64,000 bases of DNA from Nostoc linckia NIES-25 (GCF_002368035.1 NZ_AP018222.1:2630471-2694470), one strand, 5' to 3'. Counted from the stretch's first letter, positions 28,059 to 37,165 are shown. Numbers and translations are program-made. Notes: generated from the letters alone by a model not told the origin.

Positions 28059-28217
28059 TTACTCAAAAGTACGCAACAGCAAACTGACGATAATATTTGT
28101 TGGCGTTTCGGGTACAGGTGATGCTGTTTTTGTCTGAGCTATAGTATTCGGGCTAAGTCCTGCTATCAGCTGGAGCAAGAAGGTGATGATGGCGGCTTGT
28201 ATAAATTTTTCCCGCAT
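28059..28217 (-). CDS. Small exported protein of unknown function
   Basis: 52 residues from ATG 28217, with a purine-rich GAGAGAGA stretch upstream that could bind ribosomes. MREKFIQAAIITFLLQLIAG looks like a signal peptide with possible cleavage after TIAQ; the mature part is only about 24 residues (TKTASPVPETP...). I do not recognise it. It could be spurious, but the signal-like start and sensible initiation site argue for a gene. Confidence 0.4.
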   Translation of the reverse strand: MREKFIQAAIITFLLQLIAGLSPNTIAQTKTASPVPETPTNIIVSLLLRTFE

Positions 28218-28586
28218 GGCACGTCTCTCTCTTAAATAGCATTTCAATTAGGACTGGTTATTCTAAATACACCTCGTACTATCGATTTACCGAATCTAAC
28301 AAAAATAATTTGACAAATGTCCAGGGAAATCCTGAAAAAATGTTTAAAATATTACTTTCATTTAATAGAATTTCCCTTGGCAGCACTCGGAGTTTTTTGA
28401 TTGTTCTTCCCTAAACAGGGACATTTTGAAAGACAGCCTTTGGTTTTAAAAAGTGCCCTGAGTGCAACTAACGATTAAAAGGGTTAAAATTCTATTTCCT
28501 AATCTTCCAGAGAACAGGAGCGATCGACTCCAGTTTCCTGTTGTCATCGATAAAATGTATTTAATATAGCCACAAACACCTTTCCA
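28218..28586. other. Upstream region of clpP
   Basis: 369 bases between the small exported gene and clpP, divergent. It should hold both promoters; I cannot pick one with confidence. A possible -10 TAAAAT lies near 28484. No small gene or repeat recognised. Confidence 0.4.
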
Positions 28587-29192
28587 ATGATTCCTATCGT
28601 TATTGAACAATCGGGCCGAGGTGAACGCGCCTTTGACATCTACTCACGGCTGTTGCGTGAGCGCATCATATTTTTGGGACAACAAGTTGACAACAATCTC
28701 GCCAACTTGATTGTCGCCCAACTGCTGTATTTGGATGCTGAAGACTCCGAGAAAGACATTTATATGTATATCAATTCTCCCGGTGGTTCGGTGACGGCTG
28801 GCATGGGCATTTTTGATACTATGAAGCAAATTCGCCCTGATGTCTGTACAATTTGTACCGGATTAGCAGCAAGTATGGGCGCTTTTCTCCTCAGCGCTGG
28901 TGCCAAAGGTAAGCGGATGAGTCTACCTCATTCTCGAATTATGATTCATCAACCTCTAGGCGGCGCTCAAGGACAGGCGACTGAGATTGAAATCCAGGCA
29001 CGGGAAATTCTCTACCACAAGCGCCGACTAAACGAGTATTTAGCCGAACATACTGGTCAACCAATCGAGCGTATTGCTGAAGATACCGAACGTGACTTTT
29101 TTATGTCACCAGAAGAAGCTAGAGAATATGGCTTGATTGACCAAGTGATTGACCGTCACGCAGCTGGTAGCCGTCCGGTAGCCCTAGTCTAA
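28587..29192 (+). CDS. clpP: ATP-dependent Clp protease proteolytic subunit
   Basis: 201 residues, ATG 28587. Complete serine-protease triad: S96 in GLAASMGA, H121 in RIMIHQPLGG and D170 in TERDFFM. YINSPGGSVTAG forms the oxyanion region. ClpP forms a double heptamer barrel that degrades substrates fed by ClpX or ClpC. Cyanobacteria have several paralogues; active ClpP is separated from inactive ClpR by the triad, so this one is active. Which numbered paralogue it is cannot be told here. No clpX follows it in this window. Confidence 0.96.
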   Translation: MIPIVIEQSGRGERAFDIYSRLLRERIIFLGQQVDNNLANLIVAQLLYLDAEDSEKDIYMYINSPGGSVTAGMGIFDTMKQIRPDVCTICTGLAASMGAFLLSAGAKGKRMSLPHSRIMIHQPLGGAQGQATEIEIQAREILYHKRRLNEYLAEHTGQPIERIAEDTERDFFMSPEEAREYGLIDQVIDRHAAGSRPVALV

Positions 29193-29228
29193 AGTGCTGA
29201 GTGCTGAGTTGAAACTCTGCTCAGCACT
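29193..29228 (+). terminator. Stem-loop directly after clpP
   Basis: AGTGCTGAG (29193-29201) pairs perfectly with CTCAGCACT (29220-29228). No T-run follows, so it may be a repeat unit or an RNA-stabilising end rather than a true terminator. Confidence 0.35.
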
Positions 29229-29275
29229 CATAACCATCCTAAAATCCAGCTAATAGACATAGGTGTGAAAATCAA

Positions 29276-29327
29276 TGTAGAGACGTAGCAATGCAATGTA
29301 GAGACGTAGCATTGCTACGTCTCTACA
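29276..29327. repeat. gtagagacgtagca palindromic repeat
   Basis: Two direct copies of gtagagacgtagcaatgc-type sequence, the second facing an inverted copy (ttgctacgtctctac), making a perfect hairpin. This is a frequent intergenic word in Nostoc-type DNA. Confidence 0.7.
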
Positions 29328-29372
29328 AGGGTTTTGGGTAACGCAGAATTAATTTGACTAGATGTCTAATGG

Positions 29373-29555
29373 CTATTCTGGCTGAGATTGGAGGTATTGG
29401 AGAAAGTCTAGTAATTCTACTTCGGTCAGCAAAAAACGCGATCGCTTCCCATAAGTTTTAATCAAATGTTTCTCTTCCCGGTCTGTTGTCCAGCCTATTC
29501 GCTGCATCTGAGAATCTATCTGAGCAATTACTTCAGAGAAATCAAAAGCTTCCAT
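29373..29555 (-). CDS. Small protein related to C-terminus of its neighbour
   Basis: 60 residues, ATG 29555. It matches the last 60 residues of the adjacent 294-residue protein position for position: FSEVIAQIDSQMQRIGWT against LSDVIAKTDVELQRLGWT, and LIKTYGKRSRFLLTEVEL against LIKTYGKRGRTLLSEEEL, both ending in YLQSQP. So the small gene is real and is a free-standing copy of that module. The module is a short helical fold (two or three helices) of unknown function; the shared basic TYGKR suggests binding to another protein or nucleic acid, which is only a guess. Confidence 0.75.
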   Translation of the reverse strand: MEAFDFSEVIAQIDSQMQRIGWTTDREEKHLIKTYGKRSRFLLTEVELLDFLQYLQSQPE

Positions 29556-29643
29556 AGCTTAATTGAGTATTTCAATAGCCTATGTCTTTTGTCATTAGTC
29601 TTCAATAATTACAAATGACAAAAGACAAAAGACAAATGACTAA

Positions 29644-30528
29644 CTAAAATCCCGCTATCGGGTCTGGCTGAGATTGGAGATATTTAAGAAATCCATGTAA
29701 TTCTTCTTCACTGAGCAAAGTACGCCCGCGCTTGCCGTAAGTTTTAATTAGATATTCCCGTCCTTGTTCTGGCGTCCAGCCTAAGCGCTGAAGTTCGACA
29801 TCTGTTTTGGCAATTACATCAGATAAATCCACAGGTTCAGCTTTTTTCTTTCTCTTGCTTGTACTTATTTGCGGAACTGCATCCTCTTGAGAACTATAAT
29901 TCCGGGGTGTAAATGGTGTGACATTACTGGCAGAAATTCCTGGAATGGTTGGATTTTCTATCTGTTTACCAGATTCCATTTCCAAATTTTCGGCTGGCGG
30001 ATCGAATTCTAGTTGTCGGTTAGCAGTCAAAGCAAACTCTCGGCCTAAATCTTGGCTATAGGTATCCTTTGTGCTTGGGGTGTCAGCTGTCAGTTCTATT
30101 CTGCTGCTAGCCGCCGGCAGATCTAAATTCTCGTTTGTTATCGGTTCTAGTTTGATATTCCTTTGTTTAGAAGATGGTGTGGATATTTCTTTGTCGCTGA
30201 CACCTGACCACTGAGTAGCAACAAAATCCTCATTTTTTGCAGGAGAATGAGTAGACTCATTCAATCCTCCTTTAGCGTTCAACGAAGGATTTGGTTGTGT
30301 TTGAGAAATTGATTGCTGTGGTGCATTTGTAATTCCCAAAACCGTCAAGGCTCTGGTTCTGGCTTGGTCTTCTGCTGCTTCTATTGTTTCTGCTGCTGCC
30401 ATGCCGGTAGCACGGGTTACACCTTCAATTTGTACGCTTGCCCGAACAATAAATTTTCCTTGAAAAATTTGAACTAATTCAGAAATCAGGCTGCCGTTAG
30501 GATACAAGCTCTGGAATTGAGCCAACAT
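29644..30528 (-). CDS. Two-module protein of unknown function (RAD52-like N-terminus suspected)
   Basis: 294 residues. Residues 1-70 (ELVQIFQGKFIVRASVQIEG, then TIEAAEDQARTRALTVLGI) have the beta strand plus alanine-rich helix seen in single-strand-annealing Rad52-like proteins, but I cannot confirm this. Residues 70-225 are a disordered, polar linker with many S, T and N. Residues 232-290 are the DVIAKTDVELQRLGW...KYLQSQP module also encoded alone next door. Start ATG 30528. The pair lies downstream of a 1.1 kb repeat-rich gap. Function unknown. Confidence 0.7.
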   Translation of the reverse strand: MLAQFQSLYPNGSLISELVQIFQGKFIVRASVQIEGVTRATGMAAAETIEAAEDQARTRALTVLGITNAPQQSISQTQPNPSLNAKGGLNESTHSPAKNEDFVATQWSGVSDKEISTPSSKQRNIKLEPITNENLDLPAASSRIELTADTPSTKDTYSQDLGREFALTANRQLEFDPPAENLEMESGKQIENPTIPGISASNVTPFTPRNYSSQEDAVPQISTSKRKKKAEPVDLSDVIAKTDVELQRLGWTPEQGREYLIKTYGKRGRTLLSEEELHGFLKYLQSQPDPIAGF

Positions 30529-31636
30529 AGTACTGTTACCAATCTAAAGGGAGTGGGGAGTAGGGAGATGGCAACGCCTTGGGAAAAGGGGAAAGGTTAA
30601 AGGGAAAAGGAGGGATCTTTCTTTTGCCCCTTGCCCTTTGCCCTTTGCCCTTTGCCCAATACCCAATGCCCTAAAGTAATATTCTTGCTTTGCCCCGTGT
30701 CCCAATTGTAGCAGTAGCTCTTTTTTGAGGAAATTTTTGGCTAGTGTCAACTTACCTGGGTAGTTTTGTCTGTAATGCTATACTATTTACCCAACTTAAT
30801 GTGTATAACTATTTTCTGGAAGTGCGCTCTAAATCTACAATAATGTAGATAAGGTTCGCCCTCACTGCTTATTAAGCTGCTCGCCTAATTGTTACCGATT
30901 CTACGTGTGGAAAAATTGGGTTTACCAGCAGTTCCTCCTAGTTAAAAATCAGAGTCTAATGGCGTAAAATTACCTTCAATCTAGACAATCAAACACCTGT
31001 GGTTTCCACGCCACTTGACGGCAGTTGCTCATGGGAGAAACCACGCCAGTTGCTCATTTTGGAAACCAAAAAGACCGCACTGGCTTCCCAAAAGCGCACT
31101 CCGTCAGTGGCTCCCGTGCATAGCGCTTTGGGCAGTATGGATTCTCCAAACCCAGCTTCTCAAGAACCGTCGCGTAATTACCTAGCGGGGCTGAATCTCT
31201 ATCAGGTGTACTTTTTAAGTTTAGTTAGATGAAGGAATTTAAACCAAGCAAACTTTGAGAGCATCGTGCAGTGAGAAGTCCAAAATACGCTCAGAGTTGT
31301 CCGTTGGTCGGCTTTTTCGGCTCAACACAACTTCGGGAGCATCCCGCAAGGGTAGGTTGGCTTCCTTTCTTCGGAAATTAGGAAGCCTTGCCTTAGGGCA
31401 ATTCGTTTCCAGCTTGTTTCTGTAAGCCTTCAAAACCCTTTAGGCTCTTAATCAGGGTAAAGGTGAAAGGGAAAACACAAGAAGGGAAAGGTTAAAAGGA
31501 AAAGGGGAAAGGTCTTAAGGCTGGTCTTTTTCCTCTTTGTCAACAGACAAGGGTCACTTTTTGCCTTCTTTGGTGAGGGCATACAGGAAAGAACCAGATA
31601 AAAAAATGATGTTTTGACCAAAGGTCGGTTCACTGC
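30529..31636. other. 1.1 kb gene-free, repeat-rich region
   Basis: Left part (30545-30670) is the gggaaaagg/aaaggttaaaggg repeat with an inverted tttgcccttgccctttgccc tract. 31000-31140 holds copies of the ggtttccacgccactt / gggagaaaccacgccag words that also occur near 9150-9220. 31250-31440 has a run of short hairpins (CGGGAGCATCCCG; GGCTTCCT...AGGAAGCC; TTGCCTTAGGGCAA), and 31460-31520 again the aaaggttaaaagg repeat. Short open frames here coincide with the repeats and have no family look, so none is called. Confidence 0.6.
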
Positions 31637-33991
31637 ATGGAATTTTCAATCGCTACACTCCTTGCCAATTTCACCGATGATAAATTGGTGGCTCGTAAAG
31701 TTTTGGAAAAGAAACTTGGTTGTGAAGATGAAAAAAGTTTACAAAAACTTCACATAGCCTTAGATGTTCTGGAAAAAATCGGTATTTTGGTGAAAGAACG
31801 CGGCAAGTATCGCCGTGTTATGGAAGAGGGAATCATCGAAGCAAAACTCCGTTGTTCTAGTAAGGGTTTTTGCTTTGCGATTCAAGATGTGGAAGGTGCT
31901 GAGGATATTTACATTCGTGAAAGTCATCTGAGTAATGCTTGGAATGGCGATCGCGTTTTGGTAAGAGTTCTCAAAGAAGGCAGTCGCCGTCGCTCTCCGG
32001 AAGGAGAGGTGAAGCTAATATTAGAACGTTCCAACCACACATTATTGGCACGAATTAAGCAAGTAGAAAGCGGTTTTCGGGCTGTACCTCTAGACGATCG
32101 ACTGCTGTTTGAACTCAAGATTCAGCCTAATGGTGCAAAATTAGAAGACGCCATCGATCACCTCGCCCATGTGGAAGTCTTGCGTTATCCGTTAGCTCAA
32201 TACCCCCCCTTGGGTAGAGTAGTACAAATCCTCGGCAGTGATGCCGAAGCTGCTGCTGATATAGATTTAGTAACATGCAAGCACGATTTATCACGTGGTT
32301 TCCCGGATAACGTCGTTGAAGTCGCTGCCAAGTTGCCTAAAAAGCTCTTAAAAGCAGACCTGAAAAATCGCTTAGATTTGCGTAATGCGTTTACAATCAC
32401 AATTGAAGGTGTAAATAGAGACACAAAAGTAGTCGAAAATGCCTTTAGTTTGGAGAGAAACCCCAGCGGAAATTGGCTTTTAGGAGTTCATATCGTTGAT
32501 GTTTCTCACTACGTGCAACCTGATGAAGCCCTAGATAGAGAAGCACTCAAACGAGGCAAATCAGTGTATTTGGGAGAATTAATACTGCCAATGTTGCCAC
32601 CAACTGTGGCAGAACGCTGTTCTTTAGTACCGGGAAGCGATCGCTTAACCATCTCTTTCTTAATTACCATCGATCCGAAATCAGGACAAATAGTAGAGTG
32701 GGAAATTCAACCTAGCGTCATCAAGGTCGAGACTGCACTAACCACAGAACAAGCCGAAGAAATTCTTGCAGGTGAATTTCACAATCAATCCCCAGAAGTG
32801 CTGGAGATCCTGCAAAATCTCCAAGCTTTGCAAAGAGATTTAAGACAAGTAAGGTTAAATCGCGGTAGCCTCCAGTTGAATCTCCCACCCAGCCAAAACC
32901 CGTATTATGATGAGGGAATTCTGGGGGCTGTGGTGGTAAATGATTTACCAGTGCGATCGCTACTGACTGAGTTGGTGCTGCTAGTTAATCAACTGATGGC
33001 GACTCACTTAAACGCCCTTGGCGTTCCGGCTATCTGGCGAGTCCAAGGCACGCCCGATATCGAAGATGTCCAGGAAATGCTGAAATTGGCAGTTAATTTA
33101 GGCGTTGACCTAACCTTAGATCCAGAAGCGGACATTCAACCTTTAGATTATCAACATTTGACTAGAGCTTTTGCTGAATCTGCCTCCGAGCAAGTTCTTA
33201 CCTATTTGTTGCAAGATACTCTCAAACCATCTGCATACAGCACCACCAAAGGGCCTCACTTTGGTCTGGCGCTAGGGCAGTATGTCCACTTTAGCGCCCC
33301 CCTGCGGCGTTACCCAGATTTGTTGATGCAAAGAGTGTATTATACATTACTGGAGCATGGACGCGATCGCCGTAACACCCGTGTGAGAGAGAAAGTGAAC
33401 TTGCGCCATTCCTCCAGCCACGAGGAAATTAACTGGAACGTTTTACCCCCAGAACTGCAACAAGAACTCCAAAGCGATTTGACTAGGGTAATTGTCCAAA
33501 TCAACGACCGAGAAAAAGAAGTCCAAGAAGCCGAAGCTGATTTAGCAGGGCTGCAAAAAGCCCAACTGATGAAGCAGCGTATTGGTGAGGTATTTCAAGG
33601 CGTGATTACTGGCGTTCAATCCTACGGTTTCTTTGTGGAAATTGAAGTACCAGCAGAGGCGGTTGAATCCAGCAATAATCCTGGCGTACCCCTGAGAGTA
33701 GAAGGATTGGTACACGTTAGTTCTCTCAAAGATGATTGGTATGAATATCGCGCCAGACAGCAAGCACTATTTGGTCGCAAAAATCGCGCTTCTTATAGAT
33801 TGGGCGATCGCGTCGCCGTGCAAGTTAAGAGTGTTGATTACTACCGTCAACAAATTGACTTGGTAACTGTCGGCAGTGATGGCGCACCCAAAGGTTTAGC
33901 TGGTAGTGGTTCTAATGAAGATATTTCAGACCTCTATTTAGCAAACGACATTGAAGGTGATGACCTCGACCCTTATGGTGAGGACGAGTAA
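31637..33991 (+). CDS. RNase II/R-family protein, Zam-like, with degenerate catalytic motif
   Basis: 784 residues, ATG 31637. Domain order: N-terminal winged helix (1-60), cold-shock-like domains (70-225), RNB domain (250-590, with GVHIVDVSHYVQPDEALDRE, ERCSLVPGSDRLTI and APLRRYPDLLMQR), and S1 domain (650-750, GEVFQGVITGVQSYGFFVEI). The motif that in RNase R reads DGEDARDFDDA, holding four magnesium-binding aspartates, here reads EGVNRDTKVVENA, so most of those acids are missing. Length and this loss fit the cyanobacterial Zam protein (linked to acetazolamide resistance in Synechocystis) better than true RNase R. It may bind RNA without degrading it. ubiX follows after 17 bases. Confidence 0.85.
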   Translation: MEFSIATLLANFTDDKLVARKVLEKKLGCEDEKSLQKLHIALDVLEKIGILVKERGKYRRVMEEGIIEAKLRCSSKGFCFAIQDVEGAEDIYIRESHLSNAWNGDRVLVRVLKEGSRRRSPEGEVKLILERSNHTLLARIKQVESGFRAVPLDDRLLFELKIQPNGAKLEDAIDHLAHVEVLRYPLAQYPPLGRVVQILGSDAEAAADIDLVTCKHDLSRGFPDNVVEVAAKLPKKLLKADLKNRLDLRNAFTITIEGVNRDTKVVENAFSLERNPSGNWLLGVHIVDVSHYVQPDEALDREALKRGKSVYLGELILPMLPPTVAERCSLVPGSDRLTISFLITIDPKSGQIVEWEIQPSVIKVETALTTEQAEEILAGEFHNQSPEVLEILQNLQALQRDLRQVRLNRGSLQLNLPPSQNPYYDEGILGAVVVNDLPVRSLLTELVLLVNQLMATHLNALGVPAIWRVQGTPDIEDVQEMLKLAVNLGVDLTLDPEADIQPLDYQHLTRAFAESASEQVLTYLLQDTLKPSAYSTTKGPHFGLALGQYVHFSAPLRRYPDLLMQRVYYTLLEHGRDRRNTRVREKVNLRHSSSHEEINWNVLPPELQQELQSDLTRVIVQINDREKEVQEAEADLAGLQKAQLMKQRIGEVFQGVITGVQSYGFFVEIEVPAEAVESSNNPGVPLRVEGLVHVSSLKDDWYEYRARQQALFGRKNRASYRLGDRVAVQVKSVDYYRQQIDLVTVGSDGAPKGLAGSGSNEDISDLYLANDIEGDDLDPYGEDE

Positions 33992-34008
33992 ATACATTTA
34001 GGACTTAT

Positions 34009-34629
34009 GTGTCGAATAAAACTAAGCCACTGATTTTAGGCGTATCGGGCGCATCTGGTCTGATTTACGCCGTTCGCGCGATCAAATTTCTGTTGGAAGC
34101 AGAATATAGTATTGAACTGGTTGCCTCTAAATCCACTTACATGGTTTGGCAGTCAGAACAGGAAATTCGGATGCCACCAGAACCAACAGCGCAAGAACAA
34201 TTCTGGCGAGAGCAAGCAGGAGTTCCACTTTCTGGTAAGCTACGCTGTCATCCTTGGGGTGATGTTGGTGCTGGAATTGCCAGCGGTTCCTTTGCCACCC
34301 TGGGGATGATAATTATTCCATGCAGCATGAGTACAGTGGCAAAGCTAGCAGTTGGGTTGAGTTCCGACTTACTAGAACGCGCAGCTGATGTTCAACTTAA
34401 AGAAGGTCGGAAATTGGTGCTTGTACCGCGTGAAACCCCTTTTAGCTTGATTCATCTGCGTAACTTAACTTCCTTAGCAGAAGCTGGAGTGAGAATTGTC
34501 CCTGCTATTCCCGCCTGGTATCACAATCCTCAAACCATTGAGGATTTAGTTGATTTTGTAGTTGCCCGTACTTTAGATCAATTAGATATTGACTGTATCC
34601 CAATTCAGCGCTGGCAAGGAAGGAATTGA
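34009..34629 (+). CDS. ubiX: Flavin prenyltransferase
   Basis: 206 residues, GTG start with AGGA 6 bases upstream. Family marks: GVSGASGLIYAVRAIKFL at the N-terminus (FMN phosphate binding), AGIASGSFATLGMIIIPCSM, DLLERAADVQLKEGRKLVLVPRETPFS and the final AIPAWYHNPQTIEDLVDFVV. It links a dimethylallyl group to FMN, giving the prenyl-FMN cofactor of UbiD decarboxylases in quinone synthesis. It is immediately downstream of the Zam-like gene and probably co-transcribed with it. Confidence 0.95.
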   Translation: MSNKTKPLILGVSGASGLIYAVRAIKFLLEAEYSIELVASKSTYMVWQSEQEIRMPPEPTAQEQFWREQAGVPLSGKLRCHPWGDVGAGIASGSFATLGMIIIPCSMSTVAKLAVGLSSDLLERAADVQLKEGRKLVLVPRETPFSLIHLRNLTSLAEAGVRIVPAIPAWYHNPQTIEDLVDFVVARTLDQLDIDCIPIQRWQGRN

Positions 34630-34663
34630 GGTAATCTCACTTCTAAAAGGGCATGGGATTCAG

Positions 34664-34720
34664 GTTGACTGTCTTTTTTTGATATCCTCCCATCCCTTGA
34701 AGGGGTGGGTTTCCTCTTTC
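34664..34720 (+). repeat. Possible remnant end of an IS200/IS605-type element
   Basis: The palindromic stretch tcctcccatcccttgaaggg continuing gtgggtttcc after ttttttgat resembles the hairpin ends of this insertion sequence group in cyanobacteria. No transposase frame accompanies it. Weak call based on resemblance alone. Confidence 0.25.
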
Positions 34721-34804
34721 TGTGATTCTCTGATGCTTGCGGTAAGCCTTAAAAAAATATTTTTCCAAAAACACTAGCGCAATGGAAAATCTTTTGCTAT
34801 ATTA

Positions 34805-34810
34805 TATAAT
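34805..34810 (+). promoter_or_regulatory. -10 box of tRNA-Val
   Basis: Perfect TATAAT 12 bases before the mature tRNA 5' end. No convincing -35 box is placed 17 bases before it. Confidence 0.45.
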
Positions 34811-34822
34811 CGTGAGACAAAA

Positions 34823-34895
<73 letters not shown>

Positions 34896-34896
34896 T

Positions 34897-34931
34897 AAAA
34901 CAAAAGCCGTCAGCTTGGCGGCTTTTGTTTT
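34897..34931 (+). terminator. Intrinsic terminator of tRNA-Val
   Basis: AAAACAAAAGCCG (34897-34909) pairs perfectly with CGGCTTTTGTTTT (34919-34931) around a 9-base loop, beginning 1 base after the tRNA. The stem ends in a T-rich run on both strands. Confidence 0.8.
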
Positions 34932-35143
34932 GGCAATGCATTGAAAAAGTGCTGCAACATTTAGACAATAATATTTCACTTTAACTAGCAGCAGCGTAAA
35001 ATGAAACCTTAAGTTCTCGTTGCAATGCTGCGGGCAGTATCGAGTACTGTCATGAACAGCAAATCTCGCCCATGCTAAGAGTATCGTTTTAGCCGCAGAC
35101 GATCGCATGGAAAACCTGGAAATTGGTTTGATGGCTCATGCGA

Positions 35144-35271
35144 TAAGGGATTACCAAGAAATAAATTATCCAGTCTTGTGGGGGGGACATCTTGTCCGCC
35201 CTTTTGTACGGGCGGTCGAGACGCCCACCCCACAAGAAAAGTTGTATATTTTTTTATTTGGTAGTCCCTTA
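35144..35271. mobile_element. MITE-like element with TAAGGGAYTACCAA ends
   Basis: Left end taagggattaccaagaaata and right end, read reversed, taagggactaccaaataaa are clear terminal inverted repeats. Inside is a cttgtgggg ... ccccacaag hairpin with gcccgtac-type inner arms (cgcccttttgtacgggcg). No coding capacity. It takes up most of the 34932-35338 gap; no gene is supported in the remainder. Confidence 0.75.
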
Positions 35272-35338
35272 CATCTAGGTCTTACGTTTTTTGAGTTGAG
35301 CTACTTATGACTCCTGAATTCTGACTTTTGAATTCTAG

Positions 35339-36838
35339 TTAGCGATTGCGGCAAAATTTGCGATCGCTATCATTCTGAGGATATTGCCAAGAATAGGCAA
35401 AATGGCTAACTCCCTTGAGTTGGGGGGCAAATTGACGAAGTGCTTGCATTTGCACTTCTAACGGTGGACGATTACTAACGGGTTTTCCCCACTGACCGGC
35501 TAAAGCAGGGATTATCTTTGTACCCGGTTTTGCCATACTCAAAACCCGCTGCACTTGCGACACAATACAACTAGCATTACCGCAAGTTGCGTAAGACATG
35601 GGATGCCATTCCAGTGTTGTGGGGAATCTATCCCAAGGTTGCAAACGGGAATCATAGCCTTGTCCTACAGTTTGGTTACCGTCAGGGAAAAACACCACTC
35701 CTGTGGGAATACCTTGCTGTTTTGCTGGATAACTGGCGATAGTGACAAAATCTAGAATTCCTTGCATGGCGTGGGCAACGGCGAGTTGCCACAACTCCCA
35801 TTGTAAAAGCGGTTGTCTATCAGTTGCAGGCTGAATTGATTTTCCGGCTGTTGGGGGAATGCGTCCTTGCCAAAGGGGTTCGCCTTCTTGAGGATAAAGT
35901 TTATCAATTTCTGCGACATCTCCAACAGTGACATATCCTTTGCTCAAAAAGCGGCGAATTAAGTCCAGCCCTTTGTAATTCTGTGCCCGTTTAAATAAAG
36001 CTTCTTGAGTTGCGGGGCTAAATAGCCATAAATCTGAGACTTTGGTGGCGATGGAATCACTTCCTGCTTGTCGGGGATAGCGCACGTAGTCCAATAACAA
36101 GCCATCTGGACGACGGCGTAAAATTTCCTGCACCAATTGGTAATAGTCGCGTTTTGCTTGGGGGTTGTAGGGGTCGATAAATACTTGAGAGCCATTGTCT
36201 ACAACATATAAGCTTGTTTGACCTTTGCCATTGCGAGCGATCGCAGCTTCTCTATCTTTTCGCTGGGCGTAAGTATAGCCGAAATTTGTGGTAAACATCC
36301 ACGCGTAAACCTTCAAACCCCGTTGCCGAGCTTTTTTAATTGCTAGAGACAACAAATCGATGTTTTCTGCTCCCGGAGTACGAATCACAGAAGGCCAAAC
36401 CGTCGGGTTACCAGTTGCTGGCAATAAGGCTTGCCCATCGTAAAATACTTCTAAATAAACTTGGTTATAGCCACCGTTAACAATCCGATCCATCACCAGA
36501 TCGATTGTTCCTGGCTGAATATCGCAGGGATACAAGCGCAACCAAAGGGCTTGGATTTGCGGCCAAGTCCGACTGCGGCACTCGCGTAAGTCCTGTGCCT
36601 GTTCTTGTAATATTTTTTGATATCCAGCCTGGGCATTTTGATTGCCTTTGAGGGCTGACAAACGTAAGTTCTCTTTTTCTCGCACCGCCGCTGGTGATAA
36701 CTGACAATACTGGGTTACTTGCGCCTTTGCTGGTTGGCTCCCAAAACTAGAAAGTAATGAGCTACTACTGAAAACAACAGCGAATAGGCGTCGCCAAAAT
36801 AATCTCGATCTTGCAACGTTCAAAGGACGATTAAACAT
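35339..36838 (-). CDS. Exported GH10-like (GHL10/DUF187) glycosidase
   Basis: 499 residues. Signal peptide at 1-39 (RLFAVVFSSSSLLSSF, cleavage near AKA-Q). The catalytic-like TIM barrel starts near 90: IQALWLRLYPCD, then YNQVYLEVFYDGQALLP, GLKVYAWMFTTNFGYTYAQ, FIDPYNPQAKRDYYQLVQ and DGLLLDYVRYPRQ, the typical GHL10 series of strand ends. It ends with ...VSHFAYSWQYPQ. Related proteins are thought to act on bacterial polysaccharide or peptidoglycan; substrate here unknown. Secreted to the periplasm or outside. Stands alone on the minus strand. Confidence 0.88.
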   Translation of the reverse strand: MFNRPLNVARSRLFWRRLFAVVFSSSSLLSSFGSQPAKAQVTQYCQLSPAAVREKENLRLSALKGNQNAQAGYQKILQEQAQDLRECRSRTWPQIQALWLRLYPCDIQPGTIDLVMDRIVNGGYNQVYLEVFYDGQALLPATGNPTVWPSVIRTPGAENIDLLSLAIKKARQRGLKVYAWMFTTNFGYTYAQRKDREAAIARNGKGQTSLYVVDNGSQVFIDPYNPQAKRDYYQLVQEILRRRPDGLLLDYVRYPRQAGSDSIATKVSDLWLFSPATQEALFKRAQNYKGLDLIRRFLSKGYVTVGDVAEIDKLYPQEGEPLWQGRIPPTAGKSIQPATDRQPLLQWELWQLAVAHAMQGILDFVTIASYPAKQQGIPTGVVFFPDGNQTVGQGYDSRLQPWDRFPTTLEWHPMSYATCGNASCIVSQVQRVLSMAKPGTKIIPALAGQWGKPVSNRPPLEVQMQALRQFAPQLKGVSHFAYSWQYPQNDSDRKFCRNR

Positions 36839-37019
36839 ACCTGGTAGTAGATGGACACAAAAATCAATTACTCCAACTCAGATGGCTATAAGCAACTTGT
36901 ATCAAATTATATAGTTGAGCGATCGGGGTTTTAAAACCTACTTTTTCAAGACTGGCAAACATCTATTTCTGTTGCCGTATTTTTGTTGTAAACATAATAA
37001 ATACATAAACTTAAATATA

Positions 37020-37165
37020 AAACAATACGCTTGGTGTTAACGGTATTTAGCTCCGGAAGATCCCCCCAACCCCCCTTGGAAAGGGGGGCTTAGTTCCCTC
37101 CTTTTTAAGGAGGGTTAGGGAGGATCGAGTCTTAACTGAACTGTATTGGAATATAAAACACATAA
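37020..37165. repeat. Palindromic element with gatcccccc core
   Basis: Core ggaagatccccccaacccccc faces aaggagggttagggaggatc, with an inner ggaaaggggggctt arm. The outer flanks (left aaaacaatacgc, right ctgaactgtattgg) resemble the ends of the 9029-9268 element. Same family as the piece inside the U32 gene. Confidence 0.65.

Noticed and set aside
30999..31232. Open frame of 77 codons on the plus strand
   Set aside because: It coincides with the ggtttccacgcc repeat words, has no family look and no ribosome site.
31239..31433. Open frame of 64 codons on the minus strand before the Zam-like gene
   Set aside because: Overlaps the hairpin cluster; sequence looks repeat-derived, with no recognisable domain.
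30529..31636. RNase P RNA, tmRNA or SRP RNA in the long gap
   Set aside because: None of the invariant sequences (for example GAGGAAAGTCCGGGC) is found on either strand.
35107..35310. Plus-strand frame after tRNA-Val
   Set aside because: Most of it is the MITE at 35144-35271 and it lacks a real protein pattern.
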